This document shows, piece after piece, positions 1 through 8,281 of a DNA stretch of 64,000 bases. The position numbers were made by a program, and so were the translations under genes. The stretch is from Amycolatopsis dendrobii. Lineage in GTDB: Bacteria > Actinomycetota > Actinomycetes > Mycobacteriales > Pseudonocardiaceae. Every line of letters starts with the position of its first letter. The first letter of the stretch is position 1. The notes beneath the pieces are model-generated. The model saw nothing but the letters and a program-made list of their open reading frames with translations, ran no database searches and was not told the DNA's origin. Location of the stretch: positions 372,001-436,000 of the forward strand of contig NZ_JACGZW010000009.1 of the NCBI RefSeq assembly GCF_014145675.1, given 5' to 3'.

Positions 1-615
1 GGCTCCCTGTCCGATGAGCAGCTGCGACAACCCGGCGACCGTGTCGGCGCGCGTGTCCACGCCGAGGACGCCTCGCTCGCCCTGCGCGTCGAACGCCGTC
101 AGCGCGTCGCTCCACCGCCCTTCCAGCGCGGGGAGGACGGCCAAGGTCTCGGCGTTGAGCGCCATCACCGAGACGATCCCGCCCGGTGCCGAGCAGGCGC
201 ACAACGCGTCGATCATCGGCACAGGATCGTCCACATACATCAGCACGCCGTGGCACAGCACCGCGTCGAATTTCTGGCCCGCGACCGCCGCGACCGCGTC
301 CTCGCCGCGGCTGCGCACCAGCTGGACGCGCTCGCGAACCTCAGCTGATTCCGAAGCGAGGCGCTGTTCCGCCTTCGACAGCATCGCGTCCGACGAGTCC
401 AGCAGCACGACGTCGTAACCCAGGCGTGCCAACGGAAACGACTGATGTCCGGCCCCGCCGCCGACGTCGAGTACCGTCGCCGGCGGCGGAGGCAGGTGCG
501 TCAGGAGCTGCTGATGCAGGACGTACGTGCGGACTCGGCCCTTGACGGTCGCGTACGCGCCTTCCACGAACGGACTCGCCAGCGCGGCCCAGGCGTCGGT
601 CTCCATGCCGTTCAT
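1..615 (-). CDS. Class I SAM-dependent methyltransferase (C-terminus beyond the left edge)
   Basis: The frame is open from ATG at 615 (alternative ATG 606) through position 1, so 205 residues of the N-terminal part are visible and the end is cut off. Motif I reads VLDVGGGAGHQ at about residues 48-58, followed by the acidic end of strand 2 (VVLLDSS). A later LCHGVLMYVDDP segment corresponds to motif IV/post-I of the SmtA/CmoM-like small-molecule or tRNA methyltransferases. The family fold is clear; the substrate cannot be read from sequence. It is divergent from the YCII gene, with about 108 bp between them. Confidence 0.85.
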   Translation of the reverse strand, partial: MNGMETDAWAALASPFVEGAYATVKGRVRTYVLHQQLLTHLPPPPATVLDVGGGAGHQSFPLARLGYDVVLLDSSDAMLSKAEQRLASESAEVRERVQLVRSRGEDAVAAVAGQKFDAVLCHGVLMYVDDPVPMIDALCACSAPGGIVSVMALNAETLAVLPALEGRWSDALTAFDAQGERGVLGVDTRADTVAGLSQLLIGQGA

Positions 616-723
616 AGTGCGCCCGGAATCATGGTGACGCGCGTCACATAAGGTCCATGTCCAGAACCCGCCCGCGCCTCCGACCACTCCGCGAAAGACC
701 CCGAAACCACGAGGAGCACGACG

Positions 724-1095
724 ATGAAGTTCCTGATCAGCCTGCACATCAACCAGTCCGTTCTCGACGCGCTGACCGACGAGGAGAAGGAAGCCCTCGG
801 CAACGGCGTCACCGCGTTCATGGAGTCGACCAAGAAGTCCGGCGAGCTGATCGCCGCACAGGCGCTCGCTGACCCGTCGCAGGCCGCGGTCGTGTCGGTG
901 CGCAACGGGCAGCCGGTGGTGACCGACGGGCCGTTTCTCGAGTCCAAGGAGTTCCTCGGCGGCTACTACCTGATCGACGTCGAGAGCAAGGAACGGGCGA
1001 TCGAGCTGGCCGCGCAGGTCCCGGACGCCGCGATCGAGGGGCTCGGCGTCGAGGTGCGCCAGGTGATGTTCTCGGAAGGACAATTGGACGCGTGA
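724..1095 (+). CDS. YCII/DGPF-domain protein, partner of the downstream ECF sigma factor
   Basis: A 123-residue single-domain protein. VTDGPF followed by ESKEFLGGYYLID in the C-terminal half is the hallmark of the YCII-related (DGPF) family, a ferredoxin-like fold. The start ATG follows an AGGAGCACGACG leader. Its last four bases overlap the GTG of the next gene, so the two are translationally coupled. DGPF proteins are habitually encoded next to ECF sigma factors with long C-terminal extensions (ECF42 type), which is the arrangement seen here. The biochemical role is unknown; a signalling role with the sigma factor is inferred from position. Confidence 0.9.
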   Translation: MKFLISLHINQSVLDALTDEEKEALGNGVTAFMESTKKSGELIAAQALADPSQAAVVSVRNGQPVVTDGPFLESKEFLGGYYLIDVESKERAIELAAQVPDAAIEGLGVEVRQVMFSEGQLDA

Positions 1096-2291
1096 CCGCC
1101 CCCTCCGTCGAGGACCTGCTGCGCGAGCTCGTGCCGCAGGTCCTTGGCGTGCTGGTGCGCCGGTACGGCCAGTTCGAGGGCTGCGAGGACGCCGTGCAAG
1201 AGGCGGTCCTCGCGGCTTCTCGGCAATGGCCGGTCGAAGGCGTGCCGAACAATCCGCGCGGCTGGCTGTCGACGGTCGCGTCCCGGCGCTATGTCGACCA
1301 GTTGCGCAGCGACCAGGCGCGCCGCGAGCGCGAGCTGGCGAACGCCGCCGAGGCCGCGCCCGAGGTGCCCGACACCGACGACACGCTGCTCTTGCTGTTC
1401 CTCTGCTGCCATCCGGCGCTGACCCCGGCGTCGCAGACCGCGTTGACCCTGCGCGCGGTCGGCGGTCTGACGACGGCTGAGATCGCCCGCGCGTTTTTGG
1501 TGCCGGAGGGCACGATGGCTGCCCGGATCAGCCGTGCCAAACAGCGGATCAAGGCGGCGGGCAGCTCGTTCCCGGGTTCGGCGGAACCGGAGCGGCTGAA
1601 CGTCGTGCTGCAGGTGCTCTACCTGATTTTCAACGAGGGCTACACCGCGTCGTCGGGCAGCGATCTGCACCGCGCAGACCTGGCGCACGAGGCGATTCGG
1701 CTGGCCAGGATGGTGCACGCGCGACTGCCGGACGACAGCGAGGTGACCGGTCTGCTCGCGTTGATGCTGCTGACCCATGCCCGCCGCACGGCCCGAACGA
1801 CGCCGTCCGGCGACCTGGTTCCGCTGGCCGATCAGGACCGCACGACGTGGGATCGCGCGATGCTGGAGGAGGGCACTGAGCTGGCGAAAGCGTCGCTGGC
1901 CGGTCCGGCGCTCGGCCCGTATCAGCTGCAGGCGGCGATTGCCGCGACGCATGCCGACGCGGCCACCGCGGACGAGACCAACTGGCGGCAGGTGCACGCG
2001 CTTTACCTGATCCTGGAACGGATCGCGCCCAATCCGGTGGTGACGTTGAACCGGGCGATCGCGCTCGCCGAAACGGAGGGGCCGCGGGCCGGGCTCACGC
2101 TGTTGTCCACATTGGACGGTGAGGAACGGATAGCGCGGCATCACCGGCTGCTGTCGGTGCGGGCGCATTTGCTGGAGAAAGCCGGGGATCTGCCTGGCGC
2201 GTACGAGAACTACCGGCTGGCCGCGAAGGCGACGGCGAGTATCGCGGAGCGACGCTATCTGGAATCCCGAGCCGCCAAGGTACGCGAGTGA
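1092..2291 (+). CDS. ECF-family RNA polymerase sigma factor with TPR-like C-terminal domain (ECF42 type)
   Basis: 399 residues, about twice a minimal ECF sigma factor. Region 2 is at residues 10-75 (CEDAVQEAV, NPRGWLSTVASRR) and region 4 at about 110-165 (LTLRAVGGLTTAEIARAF followed by AARISRAKQRI). The rest is a helical, TPR-like domain with VVTLNRAIA and an alanine-rich helix, as in ECF42 sigma factors that lack a membrane anti-sigma. GTG start overlaps the upstream YCII stop codon. The extension probably replaces an anti-sigma as the regulatory part. Its regulon cannot be seen from here. Confidence 0.92.
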   Translation: MTAPSVEDLLRELVPQVLGVLVRRYGQFEGCEDAVQEAVLAASRQWPVEGVPNNPRGWLSTVASRRYVDQLRSDQARRERELANAAEAAPEVPDTDDTLLLLFLCCHPALTPASQTALTLRAVGGLTTAEIARAFLVPEGTMAARISRAKQRIKAAGSSFPGSAEPERLNVVLQVLYLIFNEGYTASSGSDLHRADLAHEAIRLARMVHARLPDDSEVTGLLALMLLTHARRTARTTPSGDLVPLADQDRTTWDRAMLEEGTELAKASLAGPALGPYQLQAAIAATHADAATADETNWRQVHALYLILERIAPNPVVTLNRAIALAETEGPRAGLTLLSTLDGEERIARHHRLLSVRAHLLEKAGDLPGAYENYRLAAKATASIAERRYLESRAAKVRE

Positions 2292-2366
2292 ATTCTCCGT
2301 GCCCGGGCTCGCGGGCCGGTCGCGAAGTCGAGTAGGTTGCGCTGCGTGTCCCGGACGTCTGCGAGC

Positions 2367-3989
2367 GTGCCTGACGAGGTCATGCGCGACTCGATCGTGG
2401 ACCGGCTGTTCGCCCGCGCGGACGACGAACGGCCGCTGTTCACCCACCAAGATCACCACCGCGGCGTCGAGCACACCCTGACCTGGACGGAATTCGCCGC
2501 CAAGGTCCGGATCGTGGCCGGGGAATTGCGCCGGGTCGCGGAACCGGGCGAACGCGTCGCGATCCTCGCCGGACAGGAACTCGCTTATCCACTGGCGTTT
2601 TTCGGTGCGCTCGCCGCCGGGATGGTCGCCGTTCCCCTGATGCTGCCCGGCAATCGCGCGCAGTCCGACCGGCTTTCCGGGGTCCTCGCCGATTCCGGCG
2701 CGCGGGTGTGGGCGACGTCGTCCGCCGTCGCGGCGAAGGTGCGCGAGTTCAGCGATCCCGGCGACCTCGTGGTGGTCGACGAACTGTCCGGACCGGGCGC
2801 CGACCCGGTCCGCGTAGATCCGGAAAGCCCCGCCTACCTGCAGTACACGTCGGGATCGACGCGCGAACCGGCGGGCGCGGTGATCCCGCACCGGGCGATC
2901 GTCGCGGCTTGCTGGCAGGCCAGCCAGGCCTACGCCTCGGACGAGCGGACGACCTGTGCCGGCTGGATCCCGTTCTTCCACGACATGGGCCTGATCCAGC
3001 TGCTGTGCCTGCCGGTTTACGTCGGCGGGCGGTCGGTGTTCATGTCGCCGGCGGAGTTCGTGCACCGGCCGCAGCGGTGGCTGCGCCAGCTTTCGGACTA
3101 TCCGGACGTCTTCACCGCGGCCCCGAATTTCGCCTACGACCTGGCCGCTGACGTCGGCGCGGAGGACGACCTCGACCTGTCGGACGTCCGGGTCGCGCTC
3201 AACGGAGCCGAGCCGGTCCGGCCGCGCACGGTCGAGCGGTTCCACGAGGTGTTCGGCCCGCGCGGGTTCCGCGCCGAGGCGCATCGGCCGTCGTACGGGC
3301 TGGCCGAGGCCACGGTTTACGTCGCGAGCGCGGGCGAGGAAGGCCCACGCGGCGCGGTGCTCGACCGGGAAGCCCTTGCCCAGGGCCGCGCCGTCGAAAC
3401 GCCGGATGGCCAGCCGGTCATGTCGGTGGGACGGCCGGTCGGGCAGCTCGTGCGGATCGTCCACGACGGACACGAGCAGCCCGAAGGCGAGGTCGGCGAG
3501 ATCTGGGTGCACGGCCCGAACGTCGCGTCCGGCTACTGGGGTCGCGGCGACGCGGACTCGTTCGGCGGCGTCCTCGACGGGCTCGACGGCTGGCTGCGCA
3601 CCGGCGACCTCGGCGTGTTCCACCGCGGCGACCTCTACGTCACCGGAAGGCTCAAGGACCTGATCGTCGTCGACGGCCGCAACTTCCATCCGCAGGACCT
3701 CGAGGCGGCGGCGGGCGAGGCACACCCGGCGATCCGGCGTGACCGGGTCGCGGCGTTCGGGGTCGCCGACGAACAGGGCGAGGGCGCGATGGTGGTCGCG
3801 GAATGGGCTCGCGGAGCGGAAGCCGAGGTCAAGGACGTGACCAGGGCCGTGCTGCGAGCGGTGTCGAGGGAGCACGATCTCACGCTCCGTGCGGTACACC
3901 TGGTCCCTTCTGGCGGACTTCCGCGCACTTCCAGCGGAAAGGTCGCCCGCTCCGCCGCCAAGGCGCGTTACGGTGGCGTCCGTGGGTGA
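2367..3989 (+). CDS. Fatty acyl-AMP ligase-like (FAAL) adenylating enzyme
   Basis: Adenylation-domain protein of about 540 residues. The P-loop YTSGSTREPAGAV lies near residue 160, followed by WIPFFHDMGLIQ, typical of FAALs, which form acyl-adenylates and hand them to a carrier protein instead of CoA. The C-terminal hinge GRLKDLIVVDGRNFHPQD and LPRTSSGKV are also FAAL-like. The next gene, an ACP, overlaps its end by a few bases, so acyl transfer to that ACP is the likely job. The start is uncertain: TTG 2337, GTG 2367 and ATG 2382 are all in frame and none has a strong ribosome site. It opens a five-gene run with type VII secretion-type proteins. Confidence 0.88.
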   Translation: MPDEVMRDSIVDRLFARADDERPLFTHQDHHRGVEHTLTWTEFAAKVRIVAGELRRVAEPGERVAILAGQELAYPLAFFGALAAGMVAVPLMLPGNRAQSDRLSGVLADSGARVWATSSAVAAKVREFSDPGDLVVVDELSGPGADPVRVDPESPAYLQYTSGSTREPAGAVIPHRAIVAACWQASQAYASDERTTCAGWIPFFHDMGLIQLLCLPVYVGGRSVFMSPAEFVHRPQRWLRQLSDYPDVFTAAPNFAYDLAADVGAEDDLDLSDVRVALNGAEPVRPRTVERFHEVFGPRGFRAEAHRPSYGLAEATVYVASAGEEGPRGAVLDREALAQGRAVETPDGQPVMSVGRPVGQLVRIVHDGHEQPEGEVGEIWVHGPNVASGYWGRGDADSFGGVLDGLDGWLRTGDLGVFHRGDLYVTGRLKDLIVVDGRNFHPQDLEAAAGEAHPAIRRDRVAAFGVADEQGEGAMVVAEWARGAEAEVKDVTRAVLRAVSREHDLTLRAVHLVPSGGLPRTSSGKVARSAAKARYGGVRG

Positions 3990-4239
3990 TCACTGCGCCG
4001 AGGTCACGAAGGTCGTCAGCGACACCTTCCGGCTCGACCCGGCCCTCGTCGTGCCCGACGCTCCGCTGGAGGAGCTCGGCATCGACTCGAAGGGCCGGAT
4101 CCGGCTTCTCGCGGCGCTGGAGATCTACTACGACGTGTCGATCGATCTGGACGAGCTCGATCGGTTTACCGACGTGGAATCCGTGGCGGTTGTGCTCGCG
4201 GAGGCACTGACAGCTTGCCGAGCTGAGGAGAAGCACTGA
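3982..4239 (+). CDS. Acyl carrier protein
   Basis: A small acidic carrier protein of 85 residues; GTG at 3973 is an equally possible start. The phosphopantetheine site is LGIDSKGRIRLL, with Ser as the attachment residue, followed by ALEIYYDVSIDLDELDRFTDVE, the usual helix III/IV pattern. It overlaps the end of the FAAL gene and ends one base before the ATG of the EspC-like gene. That packing implies co-translation with both neighbours. It most likely receives the acyl group activated by the FAAL; the final acceptor is unknown. Confidence 0.88.
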   Translation: MGDHCAEVTKVVSDTFRLDPALVVPDAPLEELGIDSKGRIRLLAALEIYYDVSIDLDELDRFTDVESVAVVLAEALTACRAEEKH

Positions 4240-4240
4240 A

Positions 4241-4573
4241 ATGAGCGGTGGGGGCGGGTACACCGCGACAACCGAAGCGTTGTCGAAGGCGTCGAAGAAG
4301 ATCGGCGACCTGGCGGAGAAGCTGCTTGACGACAATCCGGACCTCGAAACCTCCGAGCTGACCAAGGAGAAGTTCGGCCGGGTGCACCAGGCGCACGCCG
4401 ACAAGTACCTCGAAGGAACCAAACAGCTGTGGGGCGCGCTCTCCGGCTACAGCAAGGCGCTCGAATCGTTCGGCACGAACATCAGCACCGCCGGGTCTGC
4501 CTACGGCACGAACGAGGACAACCAGTCCGGCGCCATCACCAAGACCGGCAACGGCGTCGACGGGATCCTCTGA
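4241..4573 (+). CDS. EspC/WXG100-like small protein, putative type VII secretion substrate
   Basis: A 110-residue helical protein without a signal peptide. It has a central LWGALSGYSKAL segment between two helices and ends in SAYGTNEDNQSGAI. This layout resembles the EspC (ESX-1 secretion-associated, DUF2580-type) and WXG100 families, whose members form helical hairpins and leave by ESX secretion. It starts one base after the ACP stop and its TGA overlaps the next ATG, so it is coupled to the large downstream protein, a likely co-secretion partner. No ESX machinery (EccC, EccD) is in this window. Family assignment is by pattern only. Confidence 0.65.
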   Translation: MSGGGGYTATTEALSKASKKIGDLAEKLLDDNPDLETSELTKEKFGRVHQAHADKYLEGTKQLWGALSGYSKALESFGTNISTAGSAYGTNEDNQSGAITKTGNGVDGIL

Positions 4574-7500
4574 TGGCGGACGAAAACAAGCCGAAGACGT
4601 GGCCGGATGTCAAGAAGCTCCTCGACAACTCGGCGGTGCCGCCGGAGCTGAAGGACGGCCTGCTTCGGGCGTGGGTCCACGAACACCCGAATCCAGAGGG
4701 CGACGAGGGCAAGGACGTCGCGAAGTACATCAAGTCGTACGGGCGCACGTTCATCACCATCCCGAACGACCCGTTCGCGGCTCCGGGCGGCGCCCCGCCG
4801 CTCGAGCAGGTCTACGAAGAGGCCCGGCAGAAGGGCCAGCAGGCCAGCTACAACCAGGACGAGAAGAAAAAGGAAGTCGACAAGGGCAAGGGCGAGCTCG
4901 ACAAGAAGCAGCCGCCCGCCCCCGGCGAGGGCAAGGACGCCGCGGCCACCGGCACGAAGACTTCCGATGAACTCTTCGACCCCGCGGCGGCCGCGCTGCG
5001 GGTGTTCGAGACCTTCGGCGGGCTGCTCGAGAAGCTTCCCGACGACTGCAAGGGCAACACCCGCAAGCTCGACCTCGACAAGGACATCCGCGGTCCGTTC
5101 GACGAGCAGCGCGGGATCAGCTTCGAGGGTTTCATCAACGACGCCATGCATTTCAAGCACGGCTCGGAAACCGTGAAGTCGACGCTGACCGACACCGGAA
5201 CCGAACTGGGCACCCTCTTCGGGACCTGGACCGGCGCGGGAGCCGACGCGGCGTCGGACCGGTACAACGAGAGCATCCAGAAGAAGGCCGCGAAGCTGGG
5301 CGAGGATCTCAGCCACGCCAGCGAAGCGACGCTGCACACCACGAAGACGCTGTTCGACCTGTGCAAGGGGAAGGCCGACCAGGTCATCGCCCTGTACCGC
5401 GACCAGGTCGGCAAGGCCGACTACACGATGGCGCAGAAGGTCATCGCGGTCGCCAACGGCGAGCACGGCAGTGTCGACGACCTGGCGCAGATCGCCGGCT
5501 GGATGGACTACAACTTCGGCACCAACCTGGTCGACACCCTCAACGACCAGGGCTGCTGCAACGACGACGAGATCCAGAGCCACGGCAAGGACCTCGCCAA
5601 GCAGTGGATCATGAACCAGTTCAACCCCGACATGTGGGACACCATCTACAAGGGGTTCGAGAAGGCCTGCAAGGACGCCAAGGACCTCGTCGACAAGGCG
5701 TACGACGCCCTTGACAAGGAAATGGGCAAGATCAAGAACAAGTTCGAGGGCGCCAAGGACGGCGGGGCCGGCGGGGCTGGTGGCACCGGTGGTCCTGGCG
5801 GGCCCGGCGGCGGTGGTCCTGGCGGTGGCGGTCAGGGGCCTGGCGGCAACGGCGGCTACGGCGGTGGCCAGGGCGGTTCCGGCAACTACGGCGGGGGCCA
5901 GGGTGGTCCCGGCGGCGGTTATGGCGGCGGATCCGGTGGCGGATCCGGTTCGGACACGCCGCAGGGCGACCACCCCGGCGGTTCCGGCGGCGGCACTGGG
6001 GGCGGCACCGGCGGCGGTTCCGGTTCGGGCGGCGGGTCCGGCAGTGGTTCCGGCGGGGGCGGCGGGAAGGTTCCCGACCTCGACGTTCCGTCGGATTCGC
6101 CTGGTGGCGGCCCCCTCGGCGGCGGCTCGGGCGATGGTCCCGGCGGCGGGACTGGCGGCGGCGGTCCGGTGGACGGCCCGCCGATCAAGACCGATCCCGG
6201 CGGTTCCGGTTCCGGAGGGTCGGGTTCGGGTGGCCCGTCGGGCGGCGGTTCCGGAGGCGGGGACCACGGCCAGTCCGAGCAAGAGGCCAAGCAGCGGGCC
6301 GAGGAAGAGGCCAAGCAGAAGGCGCAGGCGGAGGCCAAGCAAAAGGCCGAGGCCGCGATGGACGCGCTGAAGAAGGACTCGCAGGGCAGCCACGGCGGCG
6401 GCTCCCTCGGCGGACCCGGCGGCGGCGAACCCGGTTCGACCGGCGACGGCAAAGGCCCAGACGGGAAGGGTCCGGACGGGAAGGGCCCTGACGACAAGGT
6501 TCCCGGCGACGACAAGAGCCCCGGCGACAAGGGCGGCGGCGGTTCCGGCGGCGGCGGTCCGGTGGACGGCCCGCCGATCAAGACCGACCCCGCCGACGGC
6601 GGTCCCGGCGGCGAAGACGGCAAGCCCGGCGAGGACAAAAACCACGACGGCAAGCCGGACGACGACGGCAAGCCGGGTGAGGACAAGAATCACGACGGCA
6701 AGCCCGACGACGACGGCAAGGGGCACGACGGCAAGCCGGGTGAAGACAAGAACCACGACGGCAAGCCCGACGAGGACGGCCGCGATGTCCTGAAGGTCAA
6801 GCAGGGCGACAAGACCTTCGAAATGTCCGAGCCGGACCACGACGGCAAGATGGACATCAAGATCGGCGAGGGCTCCGGGAACGTCAAGGACTTCAAGATC
6901 GACTGGTCCGACGACAAGTCCGCGCACGACGGCGGAGCCGGCCAGCACGGCGACCAGGTCCACCACCCCGGTCCGGACGGAAAGATCCACCTCCGCGACG
7001 GCGACACGAAGATCACCGCGGAGCGTCCGGACGGGCCGAACGGGCCGACTGTCGTCACGGTCGACGACGGCAAGGGCAACCCGACGACGTACACGCTCGG
7101 CGAGGAAGACAAGCCGCAGCACACGCGTCCGATCGACCACGGTCCGGAGATGCCCGGCGACGGCACCGGCAGGCAGCACGCGGGCGACGGTCCCGGCGGC
7201 GATCACAAGGGACCCGACGGCAACGGGCATGGCGGCGCCTCGCCCAGCAGCCACCCCGGGCATCCGATCGAGGGCGGCCCGGGTCCGGAGATCTCGCACA
7301 CCGGCGACCCGCTGGGCGGACACCCGGCAGGGGATCCGGCCGGAGGCGGCCCCGGGACCTCGGGTTCGGACGCCCCAGGGCACCACGCGGGCGGTCCGGC
7401 CCAGCCGTTGCACCACGGCGTACCGAGCGGGGCTCCTGGGCATCCGATTGAGGGCGGTCCCGGTCCGGAGATGTCGCACAGCGGAGGTCCGGGCGTGCCC

Positions 7501-7824
7501 GCCGGCGCTCCGAGTGCTCCGCTGCACGGCGCGCCCATGGTCGGCGTCGACAACACGCCCGTAGCCGGCACCCACACCGGCGGCGGGTTCTCGCAGCCCG
7601 CGGGTGACCACTCCGGTCAACCGGGTCAGTCCGGCGGCTCCGGGATGCCCGGCATGGGCGCGATGGGCGGCGGCCACGGCGGCGGTGGCGGAGGCGGCGA
7701 GACCGAGCGGCGCGCGGCGTACCGCGTGGAGGGCGCGGTCTTCGACAACCTCGCGGAGCCTGCCAGCCGGATCACTGGTTCACTCGACGATGACGACGAC
7801 GCGCCGATCATCCGGACCAGGTAG
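4573..7824 (+). CDS. Very long Gly/Asp-rich putative type VII secretion substrate
   Basis: 1083 residues from the ATG that overlaps the preceding stop; an in-frame extension to 4429 was not used because it runs over the previous gene. Residues about 1-400 are a charged helical region with a WXG100/PPE-like stretch (GTWTGAGADAASDRYNES). About 400-560 is a (GGx)n glycine-rich linker. Then come Lys/Glu-rich helices, three near-identical DKNHDGKPD repeats (about 680-735), a short beta-rich domain (about 735-850), and a Pro/Gly/His-rich part with two HPGHPIEGGPGPE repeats. The tail ends in an acidic cluster before IIRTR. There is no Sec signal. Secretion by ESX is inferred from the EspC-like partner and domain style. 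Function unknown. Confidence 0.82.
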   Translation: MADENKPKTWPDVKKLLDNSAVPPELKDGLLRAWVHEHPNPEGDEGKDVAKYIKSYGRTFITIPNDPFAAPGGAPPLEQVYEEARQKGQQASYNQDEKKKEVDKGKGELDKKQPPAPGEGKDAAATGTKTSDELFDPAAAALRVFETFGGLLEKLPDDCKGNTRKLDLDKDIRGPFDEQRGISFEGFINDAMHFKHGSETVKSTLTDTGTELGTLFGTWTGAGADAASDRYNESIQKKAAKLGEDLSHASEATLHTTKTLFDLCKGKADQVIALYRDQVGKADYTMAQKVIAVANGEHGSVDDLAQIAGWMDYNFGTNLVDTLNDQGCCNDDEIQSHGKDLAKQWIMNQFNPDMWDTIYKGFEKACKDAKDLVDKAYDALDKEMGKIKNKFEGAKDGGAGGAGGTGGPGGPGGGGPGGGGQGPGGNGGYGGGQGGSGNYGGGQGGPGGGYGGGSGGGSGSDTPQGDHPGGSGGGTGGGTGGGSGSGGGSGSGSGGGGGKVPDLDVPSDSPGGGPLGGGSGDGPGGGTGGGGPVDGPPIKTDPGGSGSGGSGSGGPSGGGSGGGDHGQSEQEAKQRAEEEAKQKAQAEAKQKAEAAMDALKKDSQGSHGGGSLGGPGGGEPGSTGDGKGPDGKGPDGKGPDDKVPGDDKSPGDKGGGGSGGGGPVDGPPIKTDPADGGPGGEDGKPGEDKNHDGKPDDDGKPGEDKNHDGKPDDDGKGHDGKPGEDKNHDGKPDEDGRDVLKVKQGDKTFEMSEPDHDGKMDIKIGEGSGNVKDFKIDWSDDKSAHDGGAGQHGDQVHHPGPDGKIHLRDGDTKITAERPDGPNGPTVVTVDDGKGNPTTYTLGEEDKPQHTRPIDHGPEMPGDGTGRQHAGDGPGGDHKGPDGNGHGGASPSSHPGHPIEGGPGPEISHTGDPLGGHPAGDPAGGGPGTSGSDAPGHHAGGPAQPLHHGVPSGAPGHPIEGGPGPEMSHSGGPGVPAGAPSAPLHGAPMVGVDNTPVAGTHTGGGFSQPAGDHSGQPGQSGGSGMPGMGAMGGGHGGGGGGGETERRAAYRVEGAVFDNLAEPASRITGSLDDDDDAPIIRTR

Positions 7825-7833
7825 GAGGCACGC

Positions 7834-8238
7834 ATGAGCGAAACCGCCGCGATGAAGGCCGAACTGGACGCGCTGGTCCGGGAGCAGGCCGACCGCAGGG
7901 CACTGCGCGAGCAGAAGGCCGAGGAGATCAAGGCGCAGTCCCAGGAGTACATGACCAAGCAGGTGCAGGCGGCCGAACGGTACGTCCAGCACCGGCGGGA
8001 GATGGGGAAGCGCAAGACCAAGTCCGGGTGGAGCACGGACCGGCCGAGCACCGAACCGCCCTCGGCGTTCGATTCCGACGAGTTCGGCAACGAGCCCGGT
8101 TCGGCGTCCCCGTTCGCGGTGACTCCGAATCAGCCCGCGCTGCGGAGCGAGGCGCCGCGTCGTCCGGCGCGCCGCCCGCGTCCGGTGGAAGACGACGAGG
8201 ACGACGACGCCTTCCTCAACAACCGTTGGCGCGATTGA
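7834..8238 (+). CDS. Small charged coiled-coil protein of the type VII-like operon
   Basis: 134 residues. Residues 1-65 form one long charged helix with coiled-coil character (ELDALVREQADRRALREQ). The rest is a low-complexity Ser/Pro tail ending in RRPARRPRPVEDDEDDD and NNRWRD. ATG follows GGAGG only nine bases after the preceding stop, so it is the last gene of the operon. A bidirectional hairpin terminator follows. No family is recognised; a cytosolic helper for the large upstream protein is a guess from position. Confidence 0.75.
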   Translation: MSETAAMKAELDALVREQADRRALREQKAEEIKAQSQEYMTKQVQAAERYVQHRREMGKRKTKSGWSTDRPSTEPPSAFDSDEFGNEPGSASPFAVTPNQPALRSEAPRRPARRPRPVEDDEDDDAFLNNRWRD

Positions 8239-8249
8239 GATTCTGGCCC

Positions 8250-8276
8250 GGGAGGGGGCTCATTCAGCCCCCTCCC
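8250..8276. terminator. Bidirectional hairpin terminator
   Basis: Perfect 11-bp arms GGGAGGGGGCT and AGCCCCCTCCC around a 5-base loop lie between two convergent genes. There is no long T-tract, as is common in actinomycetes. Confidence 0.75.
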
Positions 8277-8281
8277 ATCGG

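Noticed and set aside
966..3899. 977-codon open frame on the minus strand opposite the sigma factor and FAAL genes
   Set aside because: It is an antisense shadow produced by third-position G+C bias; Arg/Pro-rich, with no domain. The plus-strand genes have clear families.
6601..6790. CRISPR-like tandem repeats
   Set aside because: The repeats are in frame and encode DKNHDGKPD units in a protein. There are no unique spacers of uniform length.
4501..7677. 1058-codon minus-strand frame opposite the Gly/Asp-rich protein
   Set aside because: A shadow of the repetitive plus-strand gene. Its Val/Ala-rich repeats mirror the GGx and DGK repeats and have no start with a ribosome site.
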